From the NCBI GenBank assembly GCA_900539655.1, contig UQCR01000008.1, forward strand, positions 40,780 through 104,779: 64,000 nt of DNA, given 5' to 3'. The position numbers and the translations under genes are program-made. Shown piece after piece: positions 7,327-16,800 of the stretch. Every line of letters starts with the position of its first letter. Positions within the stretch are counted from its first letter, which is position 1. A model generated the notes under the pieces. That model was not told where the DNA came from. It saw nothing but the letters and a program-made list of their open reading frames with translations, and searched no databases. The DNA is from an uncultured Robinsoniella sp. Its GTDB lineage: Bacteria; Bacillota; Clostridia; Lachnospirales; Lachnospiraceae.

Positions 7327-8485
7327 CCAATTGCCTCCGGAAACCACTCTGGAAGAAGTACTGCCCCATCTTGCCAAAAGGGTAAGAAAATACACCAGTG
7401 CCGAAAGCACTTCTGTTACAAATGAGACAGCCAGACAGATACTTCTCTCTATTTTATACTGTCTGGAAGAAACAAATACATCCTCTACAGGCCTTGCAGC
7501 TGGTACCGAGTCTGTAGAAGAACGGTTTGCAGCCGGCTTGAAGCGCAAACAACTATTAATGGAAGATGCAGAGTCCCTGCTAAAGCACATACAGACTCAT
7601 CTGCTCCCCATAGAAATGGACGTTTACAAACGGACGATTCTAACAGGCATTCCACCATTCTTTCATGATTATGATGTTCAGTTTGGTGCACATCTAACCC
7701 CAGGATCCATTGATTACCAGCTCTGTATGGATATCGAAGGGCTTTCCGGTATTGACTTCATGGCAGAATATCTGAACCGTTTCCATCTGGAAGAAACCTT
7801 TTTGTCTTATTTCAATGTATCTGTAATCCGGGAAGTACTGCGCGGCTATCATTATGATTATGAAAACCTTCTGGTTAATATCTTTCAGATTGTATTTCAA
7901 AATGCCATTGGCTGTATATTGTGCAAATCCGATATTTATTCTCTGGCAATCCGTCCGGATGACAGATCCAGGCTATACCGCCATCTGTCTGGTTATACCA
8001 GAGAACAGCTGAAAGTTTTGTTGCAGTTGGCACTTGGGCGCCTTACAGGCCAACTCCCTCCGGACCAAGATGAAGCGCTGATTGCCTATCTCTCCTGCGC
8101 TTTGGATTTATTCGCGGATTCCTGCTATCAATATATTCGGATGGGACAGCTGGAACACGTCTTTGTTACAAGATCCGCCAACTCTGACCCGTCATTAGGA
8201 TTTGAAGATGGCGGCATGATGGATGATGAAAAGCTGCGCTCGTTCATGGATGAGATTCGGGAGTGCAGTCACCTTTCCGATAAAATCAGTATGGTCCGGG
8301 AACAGATTCATTCTCTGCGTGACCTAAAAGAAGTGTTAAAAGAATGCTTCTGGCATGACGAGTATTCCAGAGTATTTGAACTACTTTCACCCACGGAAAC
8401 TGCGTCCCTGCAAACGAATATTAAGCTGAAGCTAGACCTGGGCAGCCCTCTGGATGACTGGGAAAAAGCTTTTCCCGGCATCTAA
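7313..8485 (+). CDS. DUF6179 family protein
   Basis: A 390-residue cytoplasmic protein without signal peptide, membrane helix or recognised catalytic motif. It is helix-rich, with an acidic C-terminal third (SDKISMVREQIHSLRDLKEVLKE region) that could form a coiled coil. It matches my recollection of DUF6179, the usual partner of DUF6323. The start overlaps the upstream gene by 14 nt and uses GGAGAGGAG within it. No function is known. The conserved two-gene pairing and the repeats upstream suggest a regulated complex. Confidence 0.6.
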   Translation: MMKNSQLPPETTLEEVLPHLAKRVRKYTSAESTSVTNETARQILLSILYCLEETNTSSTGLAAGTESVEERFAAGLKRKQLLMEDAESLLKHIQTHLLPIEMDVYKRTILTGIPPFFHDYDVQFGAHLTPGSIDYQLCMDIEGLSGIDFMAEYLNRFHLEETFLSYFNVSVIREVLRGYHYDYENLLVNIFQIVFQNAIGCILCKSDIYSLAIRPDDRSRLYRHLSGYTREQLKVLLQLALGRLTGQLPPDQDEALIAYLSCALDLFADSCYQYIRMGQLEHVFVTRSANSDPSLGFEDGGMMDDEKLRSFMDEIRECSHLSDKISMVREQIHSLRDLKEVLKECFWHDEYSRVFELLSPTETASLQTNIKLKLDLGSPLDDWEKAFPGI

Positions 8486-8512
8486 AAAGGGAGCAGCTTA
8501 ACCGCTGCTCCC
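8484..8512 (-). terminator. Terminator of the permease/methyltransferase operon
   Basis: GGGAGCAGC (8489-8497) and GCTGCTCCC (8504-8512) form a 9-bp stem with a 6-nt loop. On the minus strand it is followed by TTTTT (8484-8488). It may also slow plus-strand transcription leaving 8485. Confidence 0.8.
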
Positions 8513-8586
8513 TCACAAGTGCATACCGTCATAAATAAATCAATTTGCAGTTCCTGATATCTTCATCAGATATGCACAAAGTTCAC

Positions 8587-8850
8587 TTAAATAATCATGA
8601 CTTCTTCCCCATACTCAATATAAAGTTCATCAATTAACTGCTGCCCGGCTCTGGCTATAAAGCCGTTTTGATCCAGTTCTTTTAAGGGCTGGATTTCTAC
8701 ATCTCTCACATCATTGCGCCCTTTGATAAATACTTTGTCTCCCCATTCTTTCATCAGGGAATATTTCGCATCTTCATCAATATAAATTACTTTTTTCTTA
8801 TCATCTGATTTTTCATAAGGCCTTAAAACTCTGACACATTTTACATCCAT
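8587..8850 (-). CDS. Small conserved-looking protein of unknown function
   Basis: An 87-residue protein, predicted soluble, beginning MDVKCVRVLRPYEK and ending YGEEVMII. AGGAGGATAGG stands just before its ATG, and it begins 12 nt after the permease stop, so it is the third gene of the operon running down from 11866. I do not recognise the family. It has no Cys pairs, corrinoid-binding motif or nucleotide-binding loop. The alternation of short charged strands and turns suggests a small beta-rich fold. Its place suggests an accessory role for the permease or methyltransferase. Confidence 0.65.
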   Translation of the reverse strand: MDVKCVRVLRPYEKSDDKKKVIYIDEDAKYSLMKEWGDKVFIKGRNDVRDVEIQPLKELDQNGFIARAGQQLIDELYIEYGEEVMII

Positions 8851-8862
8851 TTTCCTATCCTC

Positions 8863-10416
8863 CTATACGTAATCATATCTGCGCGGCACATCCATCAGTT
8901 TCTTATGGGTGAAATGGAAGATAAAGCAGATGACAGCACAGATCAGATAACCAACCGCATACGGGAAGGACATGGTATCAATGCCGAATCCCAGCATGGG
9001 TGCATGCATAAACCCAAAGAAGGATAGTATGGATGCAATGATAAGTGCATAACCTGCCTTATCCAGGCGCCTGTCAATGATGAAGACCACAACCGTCGCC
9101 CAGAGGATACTTGTCAGGATTGCCCCATGGCGCATCGCGGCAACACCATGCCAGGTGACGCCATAATTCAGCATCGTCTGGGAAACCGTATCACTGCTGT
9201 TCATCGTAAGGGTATCTTCCAGAAAGATTCCAAAGGAACCCAAAGCATCACGTACATATGTATATAAGACATCCGCTATATGGGGAATCAGCGCTATAGC
9301 AACTGCAGCACCATGCCTTCTGGGCACATCTGTGCTGGACTGGACTACCATTAAAATCGCACACCACAGGAAGGTTATGGATGCAATAACTGCCGGCATC
9401 AGAGAATTGAAGAATCCATACACGCCAAAAAGTGCAGATGCTCCGAACAGCACACCGGTAACCCAGGAATATCCGGTTCCGGTTCCGCTTTTCTTTAAGC
9501 CGGGATGTCCCAGCCATACGGTATTGGGAATAATACCTCCAAACAATGCAGATAACATGGTACAGCATCCGTCAGCAATCTGAGCATGGCCCACGTTGTA
9601 GTCATCTCCTGCTGCAATAGCAGATTCCACGTTATCCATTGTTTCGATAAAGTTATATACTTCAATCGGGATGATAACCCCCAGATACGGTACAATCAGT
9701 TTGAAACCAGCCAGAATATTTGCCCCTGAAAAGTATGGAATTACCACTCCTACTGTGGAAGTATCAATCTGTACTCTTCCAAGGCATATTGCATACACCA
9801 CGCCAAAGACAACCGATACCAAAAGCATGGGGATCTTCTTTTTAAATACATAACCTCCGATTAAACCGATAATTGCAATAATGAGAACAGGCATGCCCAG
9901 TATGGGATCATGATACACTTCAAAGAGTCCAACTGTTGCCATCCATACAAGACCAATACCCGCAACCGCTCCAAGCATGGCTGCCCTGGGAATAATTCTT
10001 CTGATAAACGGTCCTACAAATCCGCCGATCAGCTCAATGAACCCGCCCAGGAAACAAGCTGCTACTGCTGCTGTCCAACATTCTTCCGGAGATAATCCGG
10101 CATAGTGAAGGGGATAAATTACACCATACAGATACACAAACATCGCCGGGGTAGATACACCGGAAGGAAGTGCAGTCACATCTGTCCTTCCGGTCCTTTT
10201 TGCCAGTTTTCTGCCCATATAAGCATAGATAAAACCACTTGCCATAAGTCCGATGGACAATCCCGGAACCACTCTTCCATAGATAATGTCATCGGTCCAT
10301 CCAATACCCTGTAATGCGTAAATTATAATAATGTAATTGACCAGATTTCCCACAAAAGAATAAACCACGCCGCCTACATCTTCTGCCTTAAATAAGCGCA
10401 TTGCTTTTGTATTCAT
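8863..10416 (-). CDS. NCS2-like nucleobase (xanthine/uracil/vitamin C type) permease
   Basis: A 517-residue polytopic protein with about 12-14 membrane helices. The GRTDVTALPSGVSTPAMF stretch after the second helix resembles the TDVTALPFGINTP region of xanthine/uracil/vitamin C permeases. The middle section with VYNFIETMDNVESA AGDDYNVGHAQ carries the acidic and Gln residues expected at the substrate site. GAGAGGAAAG precedes the ATG. It is the second gene of an operon led by an MtmB-family protein and is divergent from adenine deaminase, which supports uptake of a purine or methylated purine. The exact substrate cannot be read from the sequence. Confidence 0.7.
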   Translation of the reverse strand: MNTKAMRLFKAEDVGGVVYSFVGNLVNYIIIIYALQGIGWTDDIIYGRVVPGLSIGLMASGFIYAYMGRKLAKRTGRTDVTALPSGVSTPAMFVYLYGVIYPLHYAGLSPEECWTAAVAACFLGGFIELIGGFVGPFIRRIIPRAAMLGAVAGIGLVWMATVGLFEVYHDPILGMPVLIIAIIGLIGGYVFKKKIPMLLVSVVFGVVYAICLGRVQIDTSTVGVVIPYFSGANILAGFKLIVPYLGVIIPIEVYNFIETMDNVESAIAAGDDYNVGHAQIADGCCTMLSALFGGIIPNTVWLGHPGLKKSGTGTGYSWVTGVLFGASALFGVYGFFNSLMPAVIASITFLWCAILMVVQSSTDVPRRHGAAVAIALIPHIADVLYTYVRDALGSFGIFLEDTLTMNSSDTVSQTMLNYGVTWHGVAAMRHGAILTSILWATVVVFIIDRRLDKAGYALIIASILSFFGFMHAPMLGFGIDTMSFPYAVGYLICAVICFIFHFTHKKLMDVPRRYDYV

Positions 10417-10489
10417 TTTTCTTTCCTCTCTCTTTTGTCCTTATTCTTTTTTCAAGGTTCTATACAGTATCTTTTAATTCCAGACTGTT

Positions 10490-11866
10490 TTAAAACTGAA
10501 TACCCATTTCTGTCAGTTCTGCCTTTACTTCCTCATACATTGCCTGCCATTTCGGAAGCGGTGTAATTGTCTCCATATCATAAGCTTCGTTAAATGGCTT
10601 TCCGCAGTTTCCGTCTTCCATGCGGAAAACATGCTCATACTTATCCAGAAGTTTTAATACAATTTCATTTGCTTCTTCACGGGTCATCTTTTGCTTTGCA
10701 ACTGCTTTTCCAACTTCACCCATAAGCCGCACTTCCAGCCCTGTTCCGTTAGGCTTATTTCCATTAGCAGATCCCAGTCCCTCCAGGTGTCCGCCGCTGA
10801 CGGTAACTACAATGGTATTTGCAGCCACTTCATAGAACAGTTCTTTTGTCATAGCACCGCTGCTTGGCCAAAGATCACATACAATAATTGCCGGTGCATT
10901 TTTGGCAAATGTCTGGCAGAGTACAGACTGAAGCCACAGACATCCCCTTGCCGTAGTCGCCACATCCTGGATGTGGATCGGATGGCAGAGGTGATAATCA
11001 GCCATACAGACCAGATTCGCTGCCATAATGGATGCCAGCATAACAATCGTAGCTCCGGGGGCATCTCCTGCAAGGCCGCCTACCATGGTACATGCCAGGG
11101 ATGCATTCTTCATTCCATAATCAAGGGAATTAGCCGCTCGTACTAAATTACCGTTATCAATCATTAATTCATTAAACATTGCAACCAGGTGGGAGTCGCA
11201 TGGACGAAGACGCTTTTCCCCTACTGCCGCATAATCACCAACTTCTGTAACAGCGCTTTCCGCCGCCAAAAGCCCCATTCCTTCTCTTCCTGTTTCCTTT
11301 AAGGCTCTGTGCAGATATTCCATTTCCCGGCGCACAGCCACCACTTCCGTTACATCCCCGCTGGTTACCGCATAACCATCCACATCGACTAATGATCCGC
11401 AAGTCAGTAGATCGATAATTGGCTCCTTTGCAGCACTTAAAATGATTGGATAATACAGGGATTCCGGTGTGGGACATCCCGGATTGCCTGCCCATACAAC
11501 CGGCAATAACTCATCTTCTATTTTTCTGGCTTTCAAAGTTACCGCATCTTTGCCTTCTCCCATAACCAGTTCGGTCTTCATATTCTTCAGACCTTCTTCA
11601 ATCTCGTCTTTTTCAAAATGAATAATCCGCTTAGTACTCATATTGTAAATGCCAAGATCTACGATCAGTTTTTTAGCCGCTTCAAACATATCATCCAAAA
11701 GTTTTTCATCGTTTGGAATAATAACCTTTTTATCCCAGCTAAAGTCATATTCCTCAACTAAATCCCTTACTCCGTCGATGATGTAGTCCAGGTCCCAATC
11801 GTCTTTTTCCACTGCGGGCCCTGTCTTTCCTCTTGCACAAATCTCTAAAAATTTCTTCGTATCCAT
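10490..11866 (-). CDS. MtmB-family methyltransferase lacking pyrrolysine
   Basis: A 458-residue protein, the same length as archaeal monomethylamine:corrinoid methyltransferase MtmB and alignable by eye throughout. Shared features are DDWDL near 22-26, the CGIY-like LGIYNMSTKRII at 71-82, GREGMG at 193-198, DSHLVAMFNELMID at 224-237 and the end TEMGIQF. In MtmB the catalytic pyrrolysine (residue 202) follows GMGV. Here GMGLL places Leu200 at that point and there is no in-frame TAG. This is a non-Pyl homologue, so the methyl donor is probably not monomethylamine. Such enzymes normally pass a methyl group to a corrinoid protein, and none is encoded here. A GGAGG site lies 6 nt before the ATG. 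It leads the operon with a nucleobase-type permease. Confidence 0.75.
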   Translation of the reverse strand: MDTKKFLEICARGKTGPAVEKDDWDLDYIIDGVRDLVEEYDFSWDKKVIIPNDEKLLDDMFEAAKKLIVDLGIYNMSTKRIIHFEKDEIEEGLKNMKTELVMGEGKDAVTLKARKIEDELLPVVWAGNPGCPTPESLYYPIILSAAKEPIIDLLTCGSLVDVDGYAVTSGDVTEVVAVRREMEYLHRALKETGREGMGLLAAESAVTEVGDYAAVGEKRLRPCDSHLVAMFNELMIDNGNLVRAANSLDYGMKNASLACTMVGGLAGDAPGATIVMLASIMAANLVCMADYHLCHPIHIQDVATTARGCLWLQSVLCQTFAKNAPAIIVCDLWPSSGAMTKELFYEVAANTIVVTVSGGHLEGLGSANGNKPNGTGLEVRLMGEVGKAVAKQKMTREEANEIVLKLLDKYEHVFRMEDGNCGKPFNEAYDMETITPLPKWQAMYEEVKAELTEMGIQF

Positions 11867-11892
11867 GTTTTTCCTCCTTCGTTTGTGTAATC

Positions 11893-11922
11893 ATTATATC
11901 AGATAGCTCCTTCAACTTGCAA
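11893..11922 (-). promoter_or_regulatory. Promoter of the methyltransferase/permease operon
   Basis: On the minus strand TTGCAA (11917-11922) and a perfect TATAAT (11893-11898) are 18 nt apart, 27 nt before the start codon at 11866. The 142-nt gap is shared with the divergent adenine deaminase gene, so common control is possible. Confidence 0.6.
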
Positions 11923-12008
11923 CAGAATAATCTCTGTGTTAGACTATTACAAAAGAATCGTTACCCTGTGGAAAAAATCAAATAAAATTCAGGAAAGGTT
12001 TAAAAATT

Positions 12009-13706
12009 ATGACATCAAAACAAACCTTATGCGAAGCTGCTTCCGGCAGAATCCCGGCTGATACAGTCTTCAAAAACGGAAATATTATTAATGTATTTAC
12101 CCAGGAGATCTATACGGCGGATGTAGCTGTCTACCAGGGCATGGTTGTGGGCATAGGCACTTATCACGGCAGAACTGAAATCGACTGCAGCGGAAAATAT
12201 CTCTCCCCGGGTCTGATGGATGCCCACCTGCATATTGAAAGTTCCATGGTTACTCCCTGTGAAATGACAAAATCTGTTTTGCCGGATGGAACGACAACAC
12301 TTATTGCAGATCCCCATGAGATGGTAAATGTATGTGGAAGCAAGGCAATTGACTACTTGCTTAAAGCCGCCGCAAAGCTTCCGGTGAATTTATTCGTTAT
12401 GCTTCCCTCATCGGTGCCTGCAACCCCCTTTGAAACAAATGGCGCCGAATTTGACGGGGCAGATATCAAGGCATATATGAATCATCCCAGAGTGCTGGGG
12501 CTGGGTGAAGTGATGTGCTTTCCCCAAGTGCTGTCAGGAGATTTTGCCATCTTTGAAAAATTAGAGCTGGCTTGGAATAAAACAGCGGACGGACATGCTC
12601 CGGGACTATCCCCACAGGAGATTCAAACCTATGCCTGTGCGGGTATTGAGACTGACCACGAATGCATACATTTTAACGAAGCACTTGCTAAATGCCGTGC
12701 TGGAATGAAAATACTGATTCGGGAAGGCAGTGCTGCCAAAAATATGGAGGGCATCATTCCCGGATTAGTAGAAAGCGGAATACCATTAGACCATTTTCTC
12801 TTGTGCACCGACGATAAGCACCTGGAGGATATCTGGAAAGAAGGCCATATCAGCCACTGCGTGCGTAAAAGCATTGCCCTTGGCATCAAGCCTGCGGCTG
12901 CCATTGCCATGGCCAGCATACATACAGCCAGAACCTACGGACTCACCGGTTACGGTGCCATAGCTCCCGGTTATCACGCGGACCTGTTGATTCTGGATGA
13001 TCTGGAACAATTCACGGTATCCTCTGTATATAAGGATGGCATCCTGGTAACCCCGCAGTGGATGGAACAGCTGGAGGAGACTGAAATTCCAGAAAACCTG
13101 CTGCATACCGTTCATTTTCAGGAAATTACTACTTCACAGCTGGCATTGCCATGTAAGGGAGACATGCATGTAATTGAAATGGTACCTCATCAGATCCTTA
13201 CCAAAAATGTGACAGAGCAGCTGCCTTCCAAAGATGGATACTTCTGCCCGGAAGGCGCATATACGAAGCTATGTGTTGTGGAGAGGCACAGAGGCACTGG
13301 AAATATAGCCATCGCACCTTTAAAAGGCTTTGGCATTCAAGACGGAGCAATTGCCACCACGGTAGCCCATGACAGTCATAATATTATAGCTGCGGGAGAC
13401 AATGACGAAGATCTCTGCACAGCTATAAACCACTTAAAAGAGATTCAGGGCGGTTACGTAATCGCATCAAAAGGAAAAGTTCTGGCATCTCTGCCCCTTC
13501 CTTTATTTGGCCTTATGAGCACAGCATCCGGGAAAGTTACCAGTGAAATCACATCTAAAATGTTAAAACTGGCACATGAAATGGGTATTCCACAATATTT
13601 TGACCCATTTATCACATTGTCCTTTATGGCATTGCCTGTAATTCCGGAAATCCGCCTTACAGACCGGGGACTCTTTGACAGTTCGGCACAGAAGTTCATT
13701 GATTGA
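12009..13706 (+). CDS. adeC: Adenine deaminase
   Basis: A 565-residue amidohydrolase matching the full length of bacterial adenine deaminase, which converts adenine to hypoxanthine and ammonia. The metal motif HLH is at 73-75 in GLMDAHLHIESSM. It is followed by the family marks DPHE (101-104), DGHAPG, the ETDHE stretch and LCTDDKH, and the C-terminal region containing VAHDSHN. AGGAAAGG precedes the ATG. The gene is transcribed away from the permease/methyltransferase operon, and the three together point to purine salvage. Confidence in the enzyme class is high. Confidence 0.92.
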   Translation: MTSKQTLCEAASGRIPADTVFKNGNIINVFTQEIYTADVAVYQGMVVGIGTYHGRTEIDCSGKYLSPGLMDAHLHIESSMVTPCEMTKSVLPDGTTTLIADPHEMVNVCGSKAIDYLLKAAAKLPVNLFVMLPSSVPATPFETNGAEFDGADIKAYMNHPRVLGLGEVMCFPQVLSGDFAIFEKLELAWNKTADGHAPGLSPQEIQTYACAGIETDHECIHFNEALAKCRAGMKILIREGSAAKNMEGIIPGLVESGIPLDHFLLCTDDKHLEDIWKEGHISHCVRKSIALGIKPAAAIAMASIHTARTYGLTGYGAIAPGYHADLLILDDLEQFTVSSVYKDGILVTPQWMEQLEETEIPENLLHTVHFQEITTSQLALPCKGDMHVIEMVPHQILTKNVTEQLPSKDGYFCPEGAYTKLCVVERHRGTGNIAIAPLKGFGIQDGAIATTVAHDSHNIIAAGDNDEDLCTAINHLKEIQGGYVIASKGKVLASLPLPLFGLMSTASGKVTSEITSKMLKLAHEMGIPQYFDPFITLSFMALPVIPEIRLTDRGLFDSSAQKFID

Positions 13707-13785
13707 AAAAGAGTGCAGATATTCCATCCCTCTCAAACAGGTAAATTTACCTGTATTGACAGATTGGAATATCTGCACTCTTTGC
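13706..13785. terminator. Long bidirectional terminator with nested palindrome
   Basis: A perfect 19-bp stem (13708-13726 with 13765-13783) encloses an 18-nt palindrome ACAGGTAAATTTACCTGT (13737-13754). A-runs and T-runs flank both sides. It separates the convergent adenine deaminase and protease genes. Confidence 0.8.
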
Positions 13786-13805
13786 CGTGAACCCCTACTT
13801 ACAAG

Positions 13806-16800
13806 CTATTTTTTTATGGTAATCTTTTTTGCTTTACAGTACTTTCCGTAAATTTTCTTTCCACAGGAATCCTTTTTATAAGCGCGGACTTTTACATAAT
13901 AGGTTCTGCCCTTTTTTAATTTACTTATTTTCTTGCTTGATTTCGTTGTATCCAGGGTTTTTTTACCCTTCTTGAAAGATGCATTTTCTGCGTAAGTGAT
14001 CTGATATCCCTTTGCGCCCTTTACACTCTTTATTTTTACTGACATCTGCCCTTTTTTGGAACCGGACAGCTTTATAGATTTTACCCTGGCTGTGGTTACC
14101 TTAGACCAATGGGCATACAGCGTCTGATTCTTCTGCAGGGCTGCTACAGTACCAGAGGTTATCTTCTTTCCACCTTTTTTCGCCGTATACCACCCGTTGA
14201 ATGCGTAGCCGGATCTGCGCGGAGCCGGCAGATTGCCATAGCGGTTTCCATTCTTCACCTTAATGGGTGATTTGTCTGATTTTCCGCCATTTCCATTCAG
14301 CTTTACCTGAAACTCCGATACTTTTTTAGTAGTAACCGACAGAACAGAACTTACGGGACTCATTTTATAAATCTCATTTTCTCTGCCTCTTGCCTGGATT
14401 TCATATTTTGTATCCGGCTTTAGGCCTGCAAACACTCCGTCTGACTGCCAGCTTTTACCCCCGTCAATGGAATATTCCAGCCCATTCACCGTTCTAATTG
14501 TAATGGCAGTCTCCGTTATTCCAATACATACCGGCACAGCAGGTGCCATAGCACTTCGTTTCTCAGTTCTTACATCCAATGCCTGGCTTGCCGGACTTTC
14601 CATCTTTTCTGCAGTTCTGCTTACCCTGGTTATAACCCGGTAAATATGATTTGGCAGCAAACCGCTAAATGTTCCTATTGTCTGCCAATTCTTCCCTTCG
14701 TTAATGGAATATTCCTGACCGGATATTTCTCTTATTGTAATCGTGTCACTTCCTGCCGCCGCAAGCTGTGGTACGCTGGGCACTTCCAGGGAAGACTGCA
14801 GCGTCAATACGGCTAATGGCTCGCTGACAGTGCTTTCCATTGCAGTATCCGACTCCGCCTGCTTTGTAAAGATATAGTACCTGGTCTGATCTTCTAAATG
14901 TTCGAATATGCCGCTCTCCTGCCAGCCTTGCAAGTCTGCATTTTGGCTGCTGTCCGATGTAACGGCATATACCTGCCCCGGTACTGCCCTAACGGTAATG
15001 CTGTGATCCAGTATTTCCACAATTTCCGGTATCTCAGGCGCTCCGGGTGCGCTGTCTTTCGTGCGCAGGTACAAAATCTCGCTGTTATTTCCTGCCGCAG
15101 TATCTTCGGTCTCTGCCACACGGGTGACAATCTCATAATCTGTTCCAGGCTTCAGTTCCTCAAAGACTCCGCTGTTCTGCCACTTTGTAAACGCTTCTTC
15201 CCCCGGTTCTTTTATACTGTATTCCTGATCCGGCGTGGTTTCCACTTCCACAGATACATCGGTACGTTTCAGTACTACAGGGGCTGGGACTGTACCTGGC
15301 GCCAGTCTGATTTCAGCCACAACGTAATAACTATTGCCGATATTACCAACAGATGCCTGAAGCCCAGCTTCCATATGGGAAATCCCGGTGACCCTATTAT
15401 CCTCTGAAATTTCTACTGCAAAAAGCCTGGTTCTGTCTTCGTTATATTCCTGTGGCTTTGGAAAATGCAGCGCCACTTTTTCTTCCCCGGATAAACGAAT
15501 TTCATTTCCATCTGACAAAGTACGAACCTCATAAACTGTGAATAAACCGCCGCCTAATCCACTCAGTTTCTCCCGGATCTCATCATAAATTCCATCTTCT
15601 TCATTGCAGAACCTGGCACTGAATATTGCATCTTTAGGCAGGTAACTGTGGCTGTCCGTTAAAATCACCCCGTTATCTGTCAAAACCGTATCCGGTACGG
15701 TAAACCGATACTTATAGTCAATGCTGTCCGGTTTTCCTTTTCCCACAACTGTTACAGTTTTACCCTCAAAATCCGCTCTTGGAATTGCAGCTTCCCCGCT
15801 ATAAATCTGCTCATCTATCCTGATTTCTACTTCTCCCTGGCCTTCCAAAACGGGATGCAGCCTGACAAATGCAGAAGCCGCAGGCAATGTAACCAGAATT
15901 TCCTCTGCATCCGACACATTTACGCTGATTCCGCTTTCTATCTCCTGCATTTTAGAATCCAGACTGTCAACTGTAACCGACTGTACCCTGGCTGTAACTG
16001 TATTATCCACGGTAAAAGCTTTAATCATAACATTTCCCGAGTATACCGTTTTACTTTTATAGGGATTATTGGCTAAATCAGTCCAGCCATTTCCTTGATT
16101 CCAATAACTCTGTCCTTCCTCTACCTCTGCATTCGTGAAAGCATCGCCTCCGAATACAGGTGCCGTAGATGCCAGTTCCAGGGGTACATAACTCCCCTTG
16201 TCTCCGGTGATTAACTGTACCACAGAAAAGCGGTCCCCGGGGTTTAGAACCAGCGGATTTTCTAATTCCAGTGTGTGGTATCCTCCATAAGATACGGTTT
16301 CGGTCTGTTCTGCCTCAAGGGTGCCACTCTCTGGATTGTCCCCTGTGGGATTTTTATAAATACGGAACAGTACCTTTGAGCCCGGCTCTGTTGTAACTGA
16401 TGACACTGCTTTTAGCGTTTCATAGGACCCGGCTGTAAACACATTTGCAACCGAAACCTTACTGCTGGGATACCGTAAGGTACCATAAACGCTTTTCATG
16501 CCTAAGTAATCATACTGATAATTATGGTCATATTTATATTTTCCATCATCATCCGGCAGATCCAGGTAAAAACTCGTAAATTCACAGACTGACTGATCAT
16601 AATAGGACAAATAAAAATAACCTTCATTTCCCCAGTTTTTCCCCCAGCTGTTCTTTACAATCCATGCACCGTCTCCCGGCGGTCTCCGGCTCTCCAGAAA
16701 GTTTTCCGCTGAATAATCATCATCCCAGCCTACAATGGAAACCTCATGATTAGCTGTTAAAAACTGATCTGTATACTGTGCATAGGTCCGGTTATTAATA

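Noticed and set aside
10490..11866. Pyrrolysine-containing methyltransferase
   Set aside because: No in-frame TAG occurs; Leu stands at the equivalent position, so pyrrolysine is not needed.
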